Source: Streptomyces sp. CA-210063 (GTDB lineage Bacteria > Actinomycetota > Actinomycetes > Streptomycetales > Streptomycetaceae). From it: a stretch of 64,000 bases of DNA. Shown here one piece after another: positions 28,080-36,831 of this stretch. The DNA is taken from assembly GCF_024612015.1 (NCBI RefSeq), contig NZ_CP102512.1:4712001-4776000 (forward strand), written 5' to 3'. Every line of letters begins with the position of its first letter. Position 1 is the stretch's first letter. The position numbers and the translations under genes were made by a program. The notes beneath the pieces are model-generated. The model did no database searches. It was given only the letters and a program-made list of their open reading frames with translations, and was not told the DNA's origin.

Positions 28080-28271
28080 TCAGCCGAGGTCGCTGAGTGC
28101 GTTGGCGGACGCCTGGACGAGGTGGTGAATGGGCTCGTACGCGCCGGTCCCGGCGGCGAAGAACCCGAAGAGGAACAGCACGATGGCCGCGCCCCCGCCG
28201 GCGGACTTGGTCTTGACGGCGAGGGCGGACGCGGCGCCGAAGAGCAGCACGGCGGAGATGTTGAGGATCAT
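28080..28271 (-). CDS. Small AICE membrane protein (two TM)
   Basis: A 63-residue protein with two hydrophobic segments (LNISAVLLFGAASALAV and AAIVLFLFGFFAAGTGAY) joined by a short basic loop. ATG 28271 overlaps the previous stop by ATGA. Possibly a spread-related protein of the transfer module. Confidence 0.7.
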   Translation of the reverse strand: MILNISAVLLFGAASALAVKTKSAGGGAAIVLFLFGFFAAGTGAYEPIHHLVQASANALSDLG

Positions 28272-28543
28272 CGGAATCCTTCCGGGCGGGGGGTGTCGGT
28301 TCCGGCGCGGTAGATGCGGGCCCAGCGGTTGTAGAGCCAGCGGCCGACGCGTATGCGCTTGCCGGTGGCCTTGCAGCGGCGGCAGTCCTTGCCGCGCTTC
28401 TGGCGACCCTTGCGGTCGGTCTTCATGGCGAAGCCCCATCCGTTGCACTTGCGGCAGTTGCCGAACGGCGAGGCAGCACACACAGTGGCGTAACACAGCG
28501 TTGCGCCGAGCAGGAGTGTGATAGCGAGCAGGGCAGGGGTCAT
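28268..28543 (-). CDS. Small AICE protein with TM and CxxC zinc knuckles
   Basis: A 91-residue protein with an N-terminal membrane segment (LLAITLLLGATLCYATV) and two cysteine pairs (NCRKCNGWGF and CRRCKATGK) forming a DnaJ-like zinc site. The C-terminus is basic. Coupled to the two-TM protein downstream. Families like this accompany TraB in AICEs; role unknown. Confidence 0.7.
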   Translation of the reverse strand: MTPALLAITLLLGATLCYATVCAASPFGNCRKCNGWGFAMKTDRKGRQKRGKDCRRCKATGKRIRVGRWLYNRWARIYRAGTDTPRPEGFR

Positions 28544-28593
28544 GACGGGCCCTCCGGGCGGGTTTCAGGGATTTCCGCAGGTGGGCCGCTATG

Positions 28594-28674
28594 CGCTAGC
28601 GACCTGATCAGAGCTGGTTTGGCGCGCTAAGCGAGCCGCTAACGCTAGCGGGGGGTGCCGCTAGCGCTAGCGGC
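28594..28674. repeat. CGCTAGCG palindrome cluster, candidate clt
   Basis: Exact CGCTAGCG palindromes at 28594 and 28643, a variant CGCTAAGCG near 28625, and an 18-bp perfect palindrome at 28657-28674 holding two more overlapping copies. The cluster lies 10 bases past the traB stop. In Streptomyces conjugative plasmids TraB binds short clustered repeats (TRS) at the clt locus; this could be the equivalent. Confidence 0.7.
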
Positions 28675-28683
28675 CCGAGACGG

Positions 28684-30921
28684 TCAGCCCGCGTCCCGCT
28701 TTCCGTCACGCTCCGCAATCGCGGCCGTGATGTGGGAGCGGTCGACACCGCGCCGGTTGACGACCTTGCCGTCCACCCGGCGACCCACCTGGATCGTGGA
28801 CAGACCCTGCGGCTTCAGGGCCGCGGCGAGTGTCTCGGGCTCCCAGCCGTCGTAGACCTCGGGGCGCAGTTCGGCGAGCCGCGCGACGACGGTTTCCGAC
28901 CACACCTTGGTCTCCTTGACGGGGATCACGGCGAGGATGTCGGCGAGCAGGTCGTACGCGCTCGCGGCCGTCTCCGGCTCCTCCCCCAGCGCGTGACCGG
29001 ACAGGGTGCCCGCGTCTTCGCGTGCCTTGCGGGCGCGGGCGGCGATGCTGTCGGCTCCGGGTCCGTCCACGTACACCGAGCCCACGATCCGGGCGTCGGA
29101 GCCTTCACTCACGAAGTAGTGGATGCCCTTGTCGCCCCAGGCGAACATGGTGGCGCGCACGCCGCGCTTGTACGCGGACGTGCCGAGCACCATGTCGTTC
29201 TCCAACTGCCCCATGACCTTCAGGCACCAACGCGCCGACGCGTTCGCGGAGATGCCCGTGGGCAATGCCTTGGCGTCCGGGCGCTGTGTGGCGAGCAGCA
29301 GCACGATGCCGGTGGCCGGACCGCGCTTGACCAGGTCTGTTGCGATCTCCTCGAACTCGTCCTTGTGCTTGGGGTGCTCGAACAGCACCTGGCACTCGTC
29401 CACCCCGATCACGATGGGGTGCAGCCCAAGGGAGCGCTTGTCGGCGAGTTCGCTGGTCACCTTCGACTCCGGGCAGATGTCCCGCGGAAGCGAGCGGATC
29501 ACCTTGGTGCGGCGGCGCAGTTCCTCGCGCAGCGCCCGGAAGTCGTTCAGCGCGTACTCGATGGCGTCGTCATCGTCGCCCGCGGCGTGCCGGTGCGAGA
29601 CGGCGTTGCCGACCGGGTCCAGGTCGCCGGTGCCCTTCATGTCGTAGGTGTGCAGCTCGGCGCGCGGGTCCAGCGCGGCGATGAGCAGGAGCAGGCGGAG
29701 CAGGAAGGTCTTGCCCATGCGCGGGATGGCGCCGATGATGCCCGCGATGTACATCAGGGTGACCTCTACCCAGCGTCCGCGCTGGTCGGTGCCGTAGGCG
29801 ACGGGCTTGAACAGGTTGACGCTGCCGCTGTTCATCAGCGGCCACTTGGGCTTGCGGGACGTCGACATGTCCTGATCGCCGACCCACAGCACGAGATGAC
29901 CGGTGTGCTCGTTCGGCACCGCCTCAGGCCACACACACCCCAGCGGGCGGCGCAGACCGGACGCGAGCCGGTCACGCCGCTCGATCACGTCCGTGACCGT
30001 CACGCCGTACGGGAGGTTGCCCTCCGCGCGCCAGCCCGGACCGTCCCGTGTGATGGGCGCGGTGAACTCGAAGCCGTCGCGGCCCTTGCCCTGCGCCTGG
30101 TTGATGGCGGGGATGCCGAGCGAGCCGAGCGCCCGCAGCACGATGTCACTGGTGAGCTTGACAGCCTTGGGCAACTCCACCGCGCGGTGGATGACCGGAG
30201 CATCCGCCCGGCGGCCGGCGAACCCGAGCGCCATCCCGACCGCGCCCACCGACACCGCCTGAAGCCAGGCAGGGGCGAGCACGTAGATGGCGAGCGCGGA
30301 GCCGAGCCCGATGAACATCGCGAGCACGGTCACGAGGGTGCGCAGTCGGACCCGTCCGTCGCGCTGCCGTGACAGCTTCAGGTACTCGGCCGCGTCCTCA
30401 CGCCTCACGGCGGCGAGTCGGACCGGCTCGCCCTCGCGGTCGGCCATCCACCGCATGGTGCCGCCCACGAACTTGGCGGCACCGGACGGCGCCTGAAGCG
30501 TGAGCCGTGCGGCGTAGACCGGCGAGCGCAGCGCGTGATAGCCGACCGAGTGGGCGTAGTGGCGTGCCACCCACGCCGTGGCGGTCTTCAGCTCCGCCAC
30601 GGACTTCAGCCACGCGGGAACGACCGGGCGGCGCTGCGCGGCGAGCAGCCGACCGAGGTAGCCCGGACCGGTCGCCTTGGCAGTCGGCAGGTCGACCATC
30701 ACGCGTGCGGTCGGGTCGCCCGACTCGGTGCCCGACCGCTCCGGCGCGGAGTCGGCCGACCGGTCGGAGTCGGGTCGGGCGGTCGGGTCGGCCGACTGCT
30801 CGCGGGCCGACCGTGCCTTGTCGAGGTCGACTACCTCGCCACCCGAGTCGGCAGCGCGGTCGGTGTTCAGCTCTGCTTCGAGTCGGTTGAAGAGTTCGTT
30901 GTCGTCGTCGGGGTGCTTCAC
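28684..30921 (-). CDS. traB: TraB-type FtsK/SpoIIIE DNA translocase
   Basis: A 745-residue conjugation motor that moves double-stranded DNA between mycelial cells. It has a charged, low-complexity N-terminus, one or two membrane segments (~195-240), Walker A GAIPRMGKTF (~397-406) and Walker B HPIVIGVDECQVLF (~501-514), then an FtsK-like RGPATGIVLLLATQRPDAKALPTG region. The C-terminus has a small winged-helix-like segment (GLSTIQVGRRVDGKVVNRRGVDRSH in overlapping pieces) that may read DNA repeats. The gene is intact, unlike many around it. Confidence 0.92.
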   Translation of the reverse strand: MKHPDDDNELFNRLEAELNTDRAADSGGEVVDLDKARSAREQSADPTARPDSDRSADSAPERSGTESGDPTARVMVDLPTAKATGPGYLGRLLAAQRRPVVPAWLKSVAELKTATAWVARHYAHSVGYHALRSPVYAARLTLQAPSGAAKFVGGTMRWMADREGEPVRLAAVRREDAAEYLKLSRQRDGRVRLRTLVTVLAMFIGLGSALAIYVLAPAWLQAVSVGAVGMALGFAGRRADAPVIHRAVELPKAVKLTSDIVLRALGSLGIPAINQAQGKGRDGFEFTAPITRDGPGWRAEGNLPYGVTVTDVIERRDRLASGLRRPLGCVWPEAVPNEHTGHLVLWVGDQDMSTSRKPKWPLMNSGSVNLFKPVAYGTDQRGRWVEVTLMYIAGIIGAIPRMGKTFLLRLLLLIAALDPRAELHTYDMKGTGDLDPVGNAVSHRHAAGDDDDAIEYALNDFRALREELRRRTKVIRSLPRDICPESKVTSELADKRSLGLHPIVIGVDECQVLFEHPKHKDEFEEIATDLVKRGPATGIVLLLATQRPDAKALPTGISANASARWCLKVMGQLENDMVLGTSAYKRGVRATMFAWGDKGIHYFVSEGSDARIVGSVYVDGPGADSIAARARKAREDAGTLSGHALGEEPETAASAYDLLADILAVIPVKETKVWSETVVARLAELRPEVYDGWEPETLAAALKPQGLSTIQVGRRVDGKVVNRRGVDRSHITAAIAERDGKRDAG

Positions 30922-31016
30922 TGAAGGTCCCTTCCAAGGGGAGGAAAGGCGGGGTCCGGCCGTCGCTGTAGGAGGTGGGCGACCGGACCCCGCGGGGCGC
31001 CGCTACGGTGTGCGGC

Positions 31017-31175
31017 ATGGGGGAATCTCAGGTCAGGACACGGCCGTGCAGGTGGTGCGGCAGGCCGGTGCAACAGCCGCGAAGTCGCTGGCGCAGACGG
31101 CGTTTTTGCAGCAAGTCACACCGGCGTAGAAACCGGATCCTGGAAGCTGTCCTGAACTTCTTCGACAGCCTGTAG
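31017..31175 (+). CDS. Small Arg-rich zinc-finger protein
   Basis: A 52-residue protein with CRWCGRPV ... RFCSKSHRRR, a half treble-clef that could bind one zinc. It lies on the plus strand against the transfer genes, next to the traB start region. Start ATG 31017. Unknown role, perhaps a regulator of the transfer operon. Confidence 0.55.
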   Translation: MGESQVRTRPCRWCGRPVQQPRSRWRRRRFCSKSHRRRNRILEAVLNFFDSL

Positions 31176-31176
31176 G

Positions 31177-31584
31177 TCAGGCAGCGCGCTGTTCCTCGGG
31201 GTAGGCGCAGGGCACGCACATGCCGAGCGAGGTGGGGATGACGTATCCCGCGTCGGTGCGGCACTGCGGGCAGGTGCGGCGGGCGCACATCGCCTTGGCG
31301 AGCGCGGCCCGCTTGCCGGGCGTCATCGGCCGGACGGGCTTGGCGCGGTCGACGCGGTAGAGGTAGGCGACCAGCGGTCCGCGCCGGTAGCGCGGACGCA
31401 GCACCTGAGCCGCGATCGGCTGACCGCCCGGACGTAAGCCACGGGCGCGCAGTTGGCGGCGCGTGGCAAGCCCGTCGGGGGCGTAGCGCCACGGGTAGGT
31501 GGGGATACCGAACTGGCTGCCGGTCGGGTCGTAGCACTTGCCGTAGGCCGGGACATCAGGCGGCCACCCCGACGATCGGGGCAT
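31177..31584 (-). CDS. RRQRL-type zinc-binding AICE protein
   Basis: A 135-residue protein carrying the region FGIPTYPWRYAPDGLATRRQ followed by LRARGLRPGGQP, the signature of the 'RRQRL motif' zinc-binding proteins of actinobacterial mobile elements, and cysteine pairs CPQCRTD and MCVPCAY at the C-terminus. Start ATG 31584 overlaps the end of the GGDEF fragment. Probably part of the transfer module; biochemical role unknown. Confidence 0.75.
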   Translation of the reverse strand: MPRSSGWPPDVPAYGKCYDPTGSQFGIPTYPWRYAPDGLATRRQLRARGLRPGGQPIAAQVLRPRYRRGPLVAYLYRVDRAKPVRPMTPGKRAALAKAMCARRTCPQCRTDAGYVIPTSLGMCVPCAYPEEQRAA

Positions 31585-31879
31585 CCTTGCGGGCGCCGGT
31601 TCGGCCGGCACGGCGTCCGGCGACGGTGGCGAACAGCCGGCCGAGCCCGGCGCCACGAGTTCCGGCGCGGGCCTGTTTGGCCGCATACATCGCCTCATCC
31701 GCCCGCTGCAGCAGCCCGGACAGGTCATCGGCGGGGAAGTCGGCGGCGCGCACCCAGCCGAGCGAGACCGTAGTGCGTACGGCCGGGTCCTGGCCGTCGA
31801 CCGGCCGGGCGAGCACGCCGTGCAGCACGGCGAGCAGGTCCCCGGCGGTGCCGTGGTCGTCGATGACCACGGCGGCGAA
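31556..31879 (-). pseudogene. GGDEF protein, 3' fragment
   Basis: Codes for FAAVVIDDHG...VSLGWVRAADFP...LLQRADEAMYAAKQARAG, the second half of a GGDEF domain. The first half, ending exactly in RLGGDEF, lies at 36502-36831 on the same strand. The two are separated by the nested element 31880-36504 and join without a gap. Confidence 0.88.
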
Positions 31880-31886
31880 CCGTTGA

Positions 31887-31894
31887 CTGAACTA
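31887..31894. repeat. Left core half-site CTGAACTA
   Basis: Inverted partner of TAGTTCAG at 36490-36497, symmetrically placed relative to the insertion junction. Confidence 0.5.
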
Positions 31895-31942
31895 ACTCCA
31901 ACATTTTCGCAGGTCAGATAGCCTTTCTGCTAGCTTCCGTGG

Positions 31943-33222
31943 ATGCTTGGACGGGAACCCGAGAGGGAGTTAGCAAGCTTCGTGCTGCCCGAGGCTGGAC
32001 AGCTGGCGGAGACAGGAGATCGATGGAGACCGTTTGTCCTCCTGGACGCGGACGGTGTCGAGATCGAACCTGTGGCCGCCTTCTTCGCGGAGCTGCTGTT
32101 TGTGACAAGTCAGCAGCCACGATCCGGTCATACGGAATGGATCTGCTGCGTTGGTGGCGCTTCCTGTGGGGCTGGGGGATTGCCTGGGATCGTGCAGGCC
32201 GGTCGGACGCTCGGGACTTCGCCCGCTGGATGCAGATCGCGAACAAGTTCGCACCGCTGCACTGGCGCCACCGACGGGCCATCCAGACGGAGACAACACC
32301 AAAGCCAGTACGAGAGCAGCTGCCGCCCGGAGCCCCCAATCCGATCACAGGAAAGTCGTCCCCAGGGCCGAGATACGCGCCGACAACGCGAGCGCACTGC
32401 GAGACCGTCCTGCGGGCCTTCTACGACTTCCACCTCTCCGAGGGAACCGGCCCGATCCTGAACCCGTTTCCACTGGATCGCTCCCGGCGCCGTGGCAGGG
32501 CACACGCTCACCACAACCCTGACGAGCGGTTTCGCCACGAACGACAGGGCCGCTACCGGCCGGCCATCCCCAAGCGAGCGCCTCGGCGGATCCCCGACGC
32601 GATGTTCAACGCGCTCTTCGCCGCGCTGAAGCACGACCGTGATCGAGCTCTGCTGGCGTTTTGGGTCTCCAACGGGGCTCGTGCTGAGGAACTGCTCACC
32701 AGTCGGCAACGCGACGCGCTGCCCGGCCAACAGGTCCTGGGGGTGGTCCGCAAGGGGAGCCGGGCCTATCAACAACTCCCCTGCTCAGCCGACGCTTTCG
32801 TCTGGCTACGGCTCTATCAGGAGAGCGCCTGGCGGGCGGGGGTCCCCCGCGGACAGAGCGAGGGGCTGTGGTGGACGTTACGCCGTCCGTGGCGTCCCCT
32901 GAACTATCCGGCGGCCCGTGCGATGTTCAACCGGGCCAACAGCTTGCTCGGTACAAACTGGACTCTCCACGATCTTCGACACACCGCCGCCTATCGGCTG
33001 GCGAGGGATCCGAAGATGCCACTGACCGACGTGCAGTGGGTGCTCGGCCATGCACACCTGTCGACGACACAGCTCTATCTGCCGGCCGACCGGGACGAGG
33101 TGATCGAACACGTTCGAGCACACCATGCCCGACGGGCCAAGTCCGCCGAGCGGGTTCCACCGCCACCGGCGGCCGGTTACAACCCTGAATCCCTCAACAA
33201 CCTCTTCGGGACTGCCTGGTGA
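31943..33222 (+). pseudogene. TnpA-like tyrosine recombinase, frameshifted near N-terminus
   Basis: The first ~50 residues (MLGREPERELASFVLPEAGQ..., ending AAFFAELLF) are in one frame; from ~32100 the protein continues in another (CDKSAATIRSYGMDLLRWW...). One extra T in the GTTTG at 32098-32102 would fuse them into a ~427-residue protein. Catalytic residues are seen later: first Arg in NGARAEELL, HDLRH, LGHAHLSTTQLY. A product from an internal start would lack part of the DNA-binding arm. It overlaps the second recombinase by GTGA. Confidence 0.8.
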
Positions 33223-35699
33223 CACCTGCAGAGACGATGTCCGTCGCCACGCATGTCGCACCTCCCACGTCCCTGAGCCTGGCCGGAGAAGCATTGAGGG
33301 CCGTCGCCCTGCGCTTCCCGCCCAGACCTGCCGCGGACGACTGGGCGGCCACGGCAGGCACGCAGGCCGACATCCTGGCTCGTCTGCAGCAGCCTCCCTT
33401 GCGGCCGGCGGACGTGAGGCACCACCGAGCCCGGATCCGCGGAGCTCGCCAAATCTTGCAGTGGCTGGACACCTTCTCCGGGGCCACCTGGCAGCAGCGG
33501 TGGAACGCCAGCCCCGCCAGCACACGTCCTGGCAACGACTGGGCGCGGTTGGCACCCGGCTGGATCGGAACCGCCGCGGGCCCCTCGCAACGGCAGACCT
33601 TGTCCGGCGGGCTACTGAGTTTGATCTGTGCAGACGTCATCAGGCCAGCCCTCCCCTGGCTGCTTTCGCGAACCTCGGCCAACATGACCAGCCTGCGGAT
33701 CGGGCTCATCCCTACCCGTGATCCGGAAGGATTCTCCCAGCTTGAAGCGATGATCGAACCTGCTACATGGTCCTCCAACGTCGGGCGCCATGCCCTGCAC
33801 GCGCTGGTCAAGATCGTTGCCGCCAAGGGCGGCACCTTGGCCGACATCACCGTCGGCGACGCAGTGGAGTATCTCGCCGCGCTCAAAGCAGCGAACGACA
33901 AATCCCGCGGCTACACCCTCTTCTATGCCTGGCTGAGGGAGTTGGGCACCCTCCCTGCAGAAGCACCCAGCTCGCTGCGCTACCTGGCCAACACCAGTGG
34001 GCAGGTATCGATGGAACAGCTCATCGACCGATTCGGCGTCCGCTGCCGCCCCATCAGAGATCTTTTGGTGGACTACCTCAAAGAGCGGCAGCCCGGTCTC
34101 GACTACACGTCCCTGAACAATTTATCCCGGCACTTGGCCAGCAACTTCTGGGGCGACCTGGAACAGCATCATCCGGGAATCGACTCTCTCCACCTGGCAC
34201 CCGAGGTGAGCGCGGCCTGGAAGCAGAGATGCCGGACCCGCATCGAACGGCGCCGCCAGCCAGACGGCACAGTGCGTGAAGTGGTGACCGCGCGCGTCAA
34301 CGTCGCCAGCATCATGATCTCTGTGCGGGCGTTCTATCTCGACATCGCCCAGTGGGCCATCGACGAGCCGGCGCGCTGGGGGCCCTGGGCGGTGCCGAGC
34401 CCGATCAAGGACGCGGATGTCGCCGTCGTGAAGGACAACAAGCGGCGCAAAGCCCGGATGGACCACCGGACGCGGGAACGGCTCCCGGCTCTGCCTGCCG
34501 TCGCCCGAGCGGCTTCATCATGCCTGAACGAGGCCAAAGCCCGACTCCAGGCGCTGATGGACACCCCGCCAGGCGACCATTTCACCTTCGCGGGCGACAC
34601 CTTCGCGCGAGCAGCGAAGGACGGAACGACCTGGGCGGTGAACATGGCCACCGGCCGGCGCATCGACCTGGCCCTCGCGGAAAGCCGCGCGTTCTGGGCC
34701 TGGGCAATGGTCGAGTTTCTTCAGCACACCGGGGTCCGCATCGAGGAAATGCTGGAGGCCAGCCATCACAGCCTGATCCAATACAGGCTGCCCACGACCG
34801 GCGAGATCGTCCCCCTCCTGCAGATCGCGCCCTCCAAAACCGACGAGGAACGAGTCATCCTGGTCAGCCCAGAACTCGCCGACGTACTGAGCGCGATCAT
34901 CGCCCGTGTTCGCGACTCGCGCACCGGTGCCGTCCCCTACGTCTCCAGCTATGACATGGCTGAGAAGACCTGGAACCCGCAGATGCCACTGCTCTTCCAA
35001 TGGTGCCGCAGCGGCGAGAGCTCCCGCCTCTCCCCGAAGTTCTTGCGCGAAGCGCTCCAAGAAGTACTGGCGTCTACGAACCTCACCGACTCGGCCGGAC
35101 AGCCCTTGGATTTCTCGCCCCATGACTTCCGGCGGATCTTCATCACCGACGCCATCCGCAGCGGCCTTCCCCCGCACATCGCGCAGGTCATCGCCGGGCA
35201 CACCAACATCAACACGACCATGGGGTACAACGCCATCTACCCCAGCGAGGCGATCGAGGCGCATCGCGCGTTCATCGCGCGGCGCCGAGCGCTGCGTCCC
35301 AGCGAGGAGTACCGAACCCCAACCAACGAGGAGTGGGACGCCTTCCTCGGGCATTTCGAGCGACGCAAACTGTCCATCGGGATCTGCGCTCGCGCATTCG
35401 GCACTCCATGCATCCACGAACACGCTTGTATTCGATGCTCCATGCTCCGACCGGATCCGGCTCAGAGACACCGCCTCGTCGAGATTCGCGACAACCTGAT
35501 CGCCCGAATCACCGAAGCCGAACAGGAGGGATGGCTCGGTGAGATCGAAGGACTCCGAGTCAGCCTCGCCAGCGCAGAGGAGAAGCTCACCCAGCTCGAT
35601 GCAGAGCAAGTCCGTCAACGCCAAGTGATCGATCTCGGCATGCCGCGCTTCAGCCAGATCGCGACACGAATCAGTACGGCAAAAGGACCTTCAAGTTAG
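33219..35699 (+). CDS. TnpB-like tyrosine recombinase
   Basis: An 826-residue tyrosine recombinase with a long N-terminal region. The catalytic core shows the first Arg in HTGVRIEEML, HDFRRIF and AGHTNINTTMGYNAIY with the nucleophilic Tyr. A cysteine/histidine cluster (GTPCIHEHACIRCSML) and a C-terminal coiled coil follow, as in the TnpB of Tn554-type elements. GTG start overlaps the stop of the TnpA-like gene. Intact. A truncated relative of its C-terminus lies at 40965-41435. Confidence 0.88.
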   Translation: MTPAETMSVATHVAPPTSLSLAGEALRAVALRFPPRPAADDWAATAGTQADILARLQQPPLRPADVRHHRARIRGARQILQWLDTFSGATWQQRWNASPASTRPGNDWARLAPGWIGTAAGPSQRQTLSGGLLSLICADVIRPALPWLLSRTSANMTSLRIGLIPTRDPEGFSQLEAMIEPATWSSNVGRHALHALVKIVAAKGGTLADITVGDAVEYLAALKAANDKSRGYTLFYAWLRELGTLPAEAPSSLRYLANTSGQVSMEQLIDRFGVRCRPIRDLLVDYLKERQPGLDYTSLNNLSRHLASNFWGDLEQHHPGIDSLHLAPEVSAAWKQRCRTRIERRRQPDGTVREVVTARVNVASIMISVRAFYLDIAQWAIDEPARWGPWAVPSPIKDADVAVVKDNKRRKARMDHRTRERLPALPAVARAASSCLNEAKARLQALMDTPPGDHFTFAGDTFARAAKDGTTWAVNMATGRRIDLALAESRAFWAWAMVEFLQHTGVRIEEMLEASHHSLIQYRLPTTGEIVPLLQIAPSKTDEERVILVSPELADVLSAIIARVRDSRTGAVPYVSSYDMAEKTWNPQMPLLFQWCRSGESSRLSPKFLREALQEVLASTNLTDSAGQPLDFSPHDFRRIFITDAIRSGLPPHIAQVIAGHTNINTTMGYNAIYPSEAIEAHRAFIARRRALRPSEEYRTPTNEEWDAFLGHFERRKLSIGICARAFGTPCIHEHACIRCSMLRPDPAQRHRLVEIRDNLIARITEAEQEGWLGEIEGLRVSLASAEEKLTQLDAEQVRQRQVIDLGMPRFSQIATRISTAKGPSS

Positions 35700-35757
35700 C
35701 GGAGCCTCATCCACGCGGATGATCTACACCACCCCGATCCAGGCCACGAGCCACGCC

Positions 35758-36387
35758 CTACAGGCGGCGGGCCAGCAAATGGGTGTCGAGGAAGCCCCGC
35801 TCGGACGCTGGGTCGTGGAGCAGCCGGGCGAACGTGACGAGTCCGGCCTCGGCGAGCAGCTCGGCGAACCGGTCCGCCGGCCAGCTATAGGCGGGCGTCA
35901 CCTTGTGGTCGAAGCGGACCGGCTCCGGTCCCTCGGTCCCGAAGAAGGACACCAAGAGCAGGCCCCCTGGTGCCAGGACACGCACCTGCTCGGCGAGCAG
36001 CGCGGGCAATTCTCCAGGTGGGGTATGGATCATCGAGTAGTGGGCCAGCACTCCGCCGAGCGCACCGTCCTCGACCGGCAGGGCCTCCATCCGCGCCTCA
36101 TCGAACCGCAGCGCCGGATGGGCCCGCCGGGCGTGGGCGACCATCGCCGGGGAGAGGTCGAGCCCGAAAGCGTCCAGCCCCAAGTCATGCAGCATCGCCG
36201 TCACATGACCGGGGCCGCACCCGACGTCGGCTACCCGCAGGTTCCCCGTGCCACGCACGAGCTCGGCGAAAGTGCCGATCATGTTCCGCGCGAACGGGTG
36301 CGTCTCCAGCCCATTGGCGAACATCGACGCGTACAGATCGACGACCCCGTCATAGGCCGCCCTCGTCTCGTCCTGGTGTCCTAACAC
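35758..36387 (-). CDS. Class I SAM-dependent methyltransferase
   Basis: A ~209-residue methyltransferase. The SAM-binding motif I is VADVGCGPGHVTAMLHDLG, followed by LDLSPAMV and the post-I acidic residue region, then GGVLAHYSMIHTPP. Substrate unknown. GTG 36387 gives MLGHQDETRAAYD, the usual family start; its second codon is TTA, rare in Streptomyces and dependent on the bldA tRNA. The frame is also open upstream into the 5' GGDEF fragment, so a 357-residue chimera is possible from 36831. Confidence 0.8.
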   Translation of the reverse strand: MLGHQDETRAAYDGVVDLYASMFANGLETHPFARNMIGTFAELVRGTGNLRVADVGCGPGHVTAMLHDLGLDAFGLDLSPAMVAHARRAHPALRFDEARMEALPVEDGALGGVLAHYSMIHTPPGELPALLAEQVRVLAPGGLLLVSFFGTEGPEPVRFDHKVTPAYSWPADRFAELLAEAGLVTFARLLHDPASERGFLDTHLLARRL

Positions 36388-36489
36388 GGGAAGGAAACTA
36401 ACACCCGCGCCGTTCGCCACCGTTCTCCGGCCCCACACCGGTTTCCTCAGGACTGATCGTCCCGTCACCTGATCACGGAACGCTCTCGC

Positions 36490-36497
36490 TAGTTCAG
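36490..36497. repeat. Right core half-site TAGTTCAG
   Basis: Reverse complement of the left half-site at 31887-31894; 7 bases from the right junction of the nested element. Confidence 0.5.
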
Positions 36498-36501
36498 AGA
36501 A

Positions 36502-36831
36502 GAACTCATCGCCCCCGAGCCGCCCCGCGACCCCGGACCGGCCGACGTGGTGGGCGAGCCGGTCGGCGGTCGCCTTCAACAAGGCGTCCCCGGCCGCGTG
36601 CCCGTAGGTGTCGTTGATGTGCTTGAACTTGTCGACGTCGGCGAGTACCACGACCGCGCGCGGGTCCCTGAGCAGGGCTGTGGCGCGGTGGGTGAAGCCA
36701 TCGCGGGTGCGTAACCCGGTGAGCGGGTCACGCCGGGCGGTGTTGAGGCAGCCTCGCAGCCACCACACATGCACCACCCAACCAGCGGCCAGGGGCAGCG
36801 CGGACAGCAGGACCGTGGCCAGGGTGTTCAC
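36502..36831 (-). pseudogene. GGDEF protein, 5' fragment
   Basis: Codes for an N-terminal membrane segment (LLSALPLAAGWVVHVWWL), then RDPLTGLRTRDGFTHRA and VVVLADVDKFKHINDTYGH, ending in RLGGDEF, the active-site loop. GTG 36831 overlaps the stop of the DUF2637 gene. The protein would be a membrane-linked diguanylate cyclase-like AICE protein; it is cut right after the GGDEF motif. Confidence 0.88.

Larger units (their letters stand above)
31880..36504. mobile_element. Nested Tn554-like element interrupting the GGDEF gene
   Basis: About 4.6 kb holding two tandem overlapping tyrosine recombinases plus a methyltransferase in opposite orientation. The target was cut between GAA and CTC in the GGDEF codons; GAA occurs at both junctions (31877-31879 and 36502-36504). 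The complementary octamers CTGAACTA (31887-31894) and TAGTTCAG (36490-36497) lie 7 bases inside each end, as expected for recombinase core sites. The two-recombinase organisation is that of Tn554 TnpA/TnpB; a TnpC was not seen. Confidence 0.8.

Noticed and set aside
31943..33222. Programmed -1 frameshift in the TnpA-like gene
   Set aside because: No slippery heptamer or downstream structure is seen at 32095-32105; a simple one-base loss explains it better.
35719..36384. 221-codon plus-strand frame over the methyltransferase
   Set aside because: Antisense to a methyltransferase with a clear SAM motif; no features of its own.
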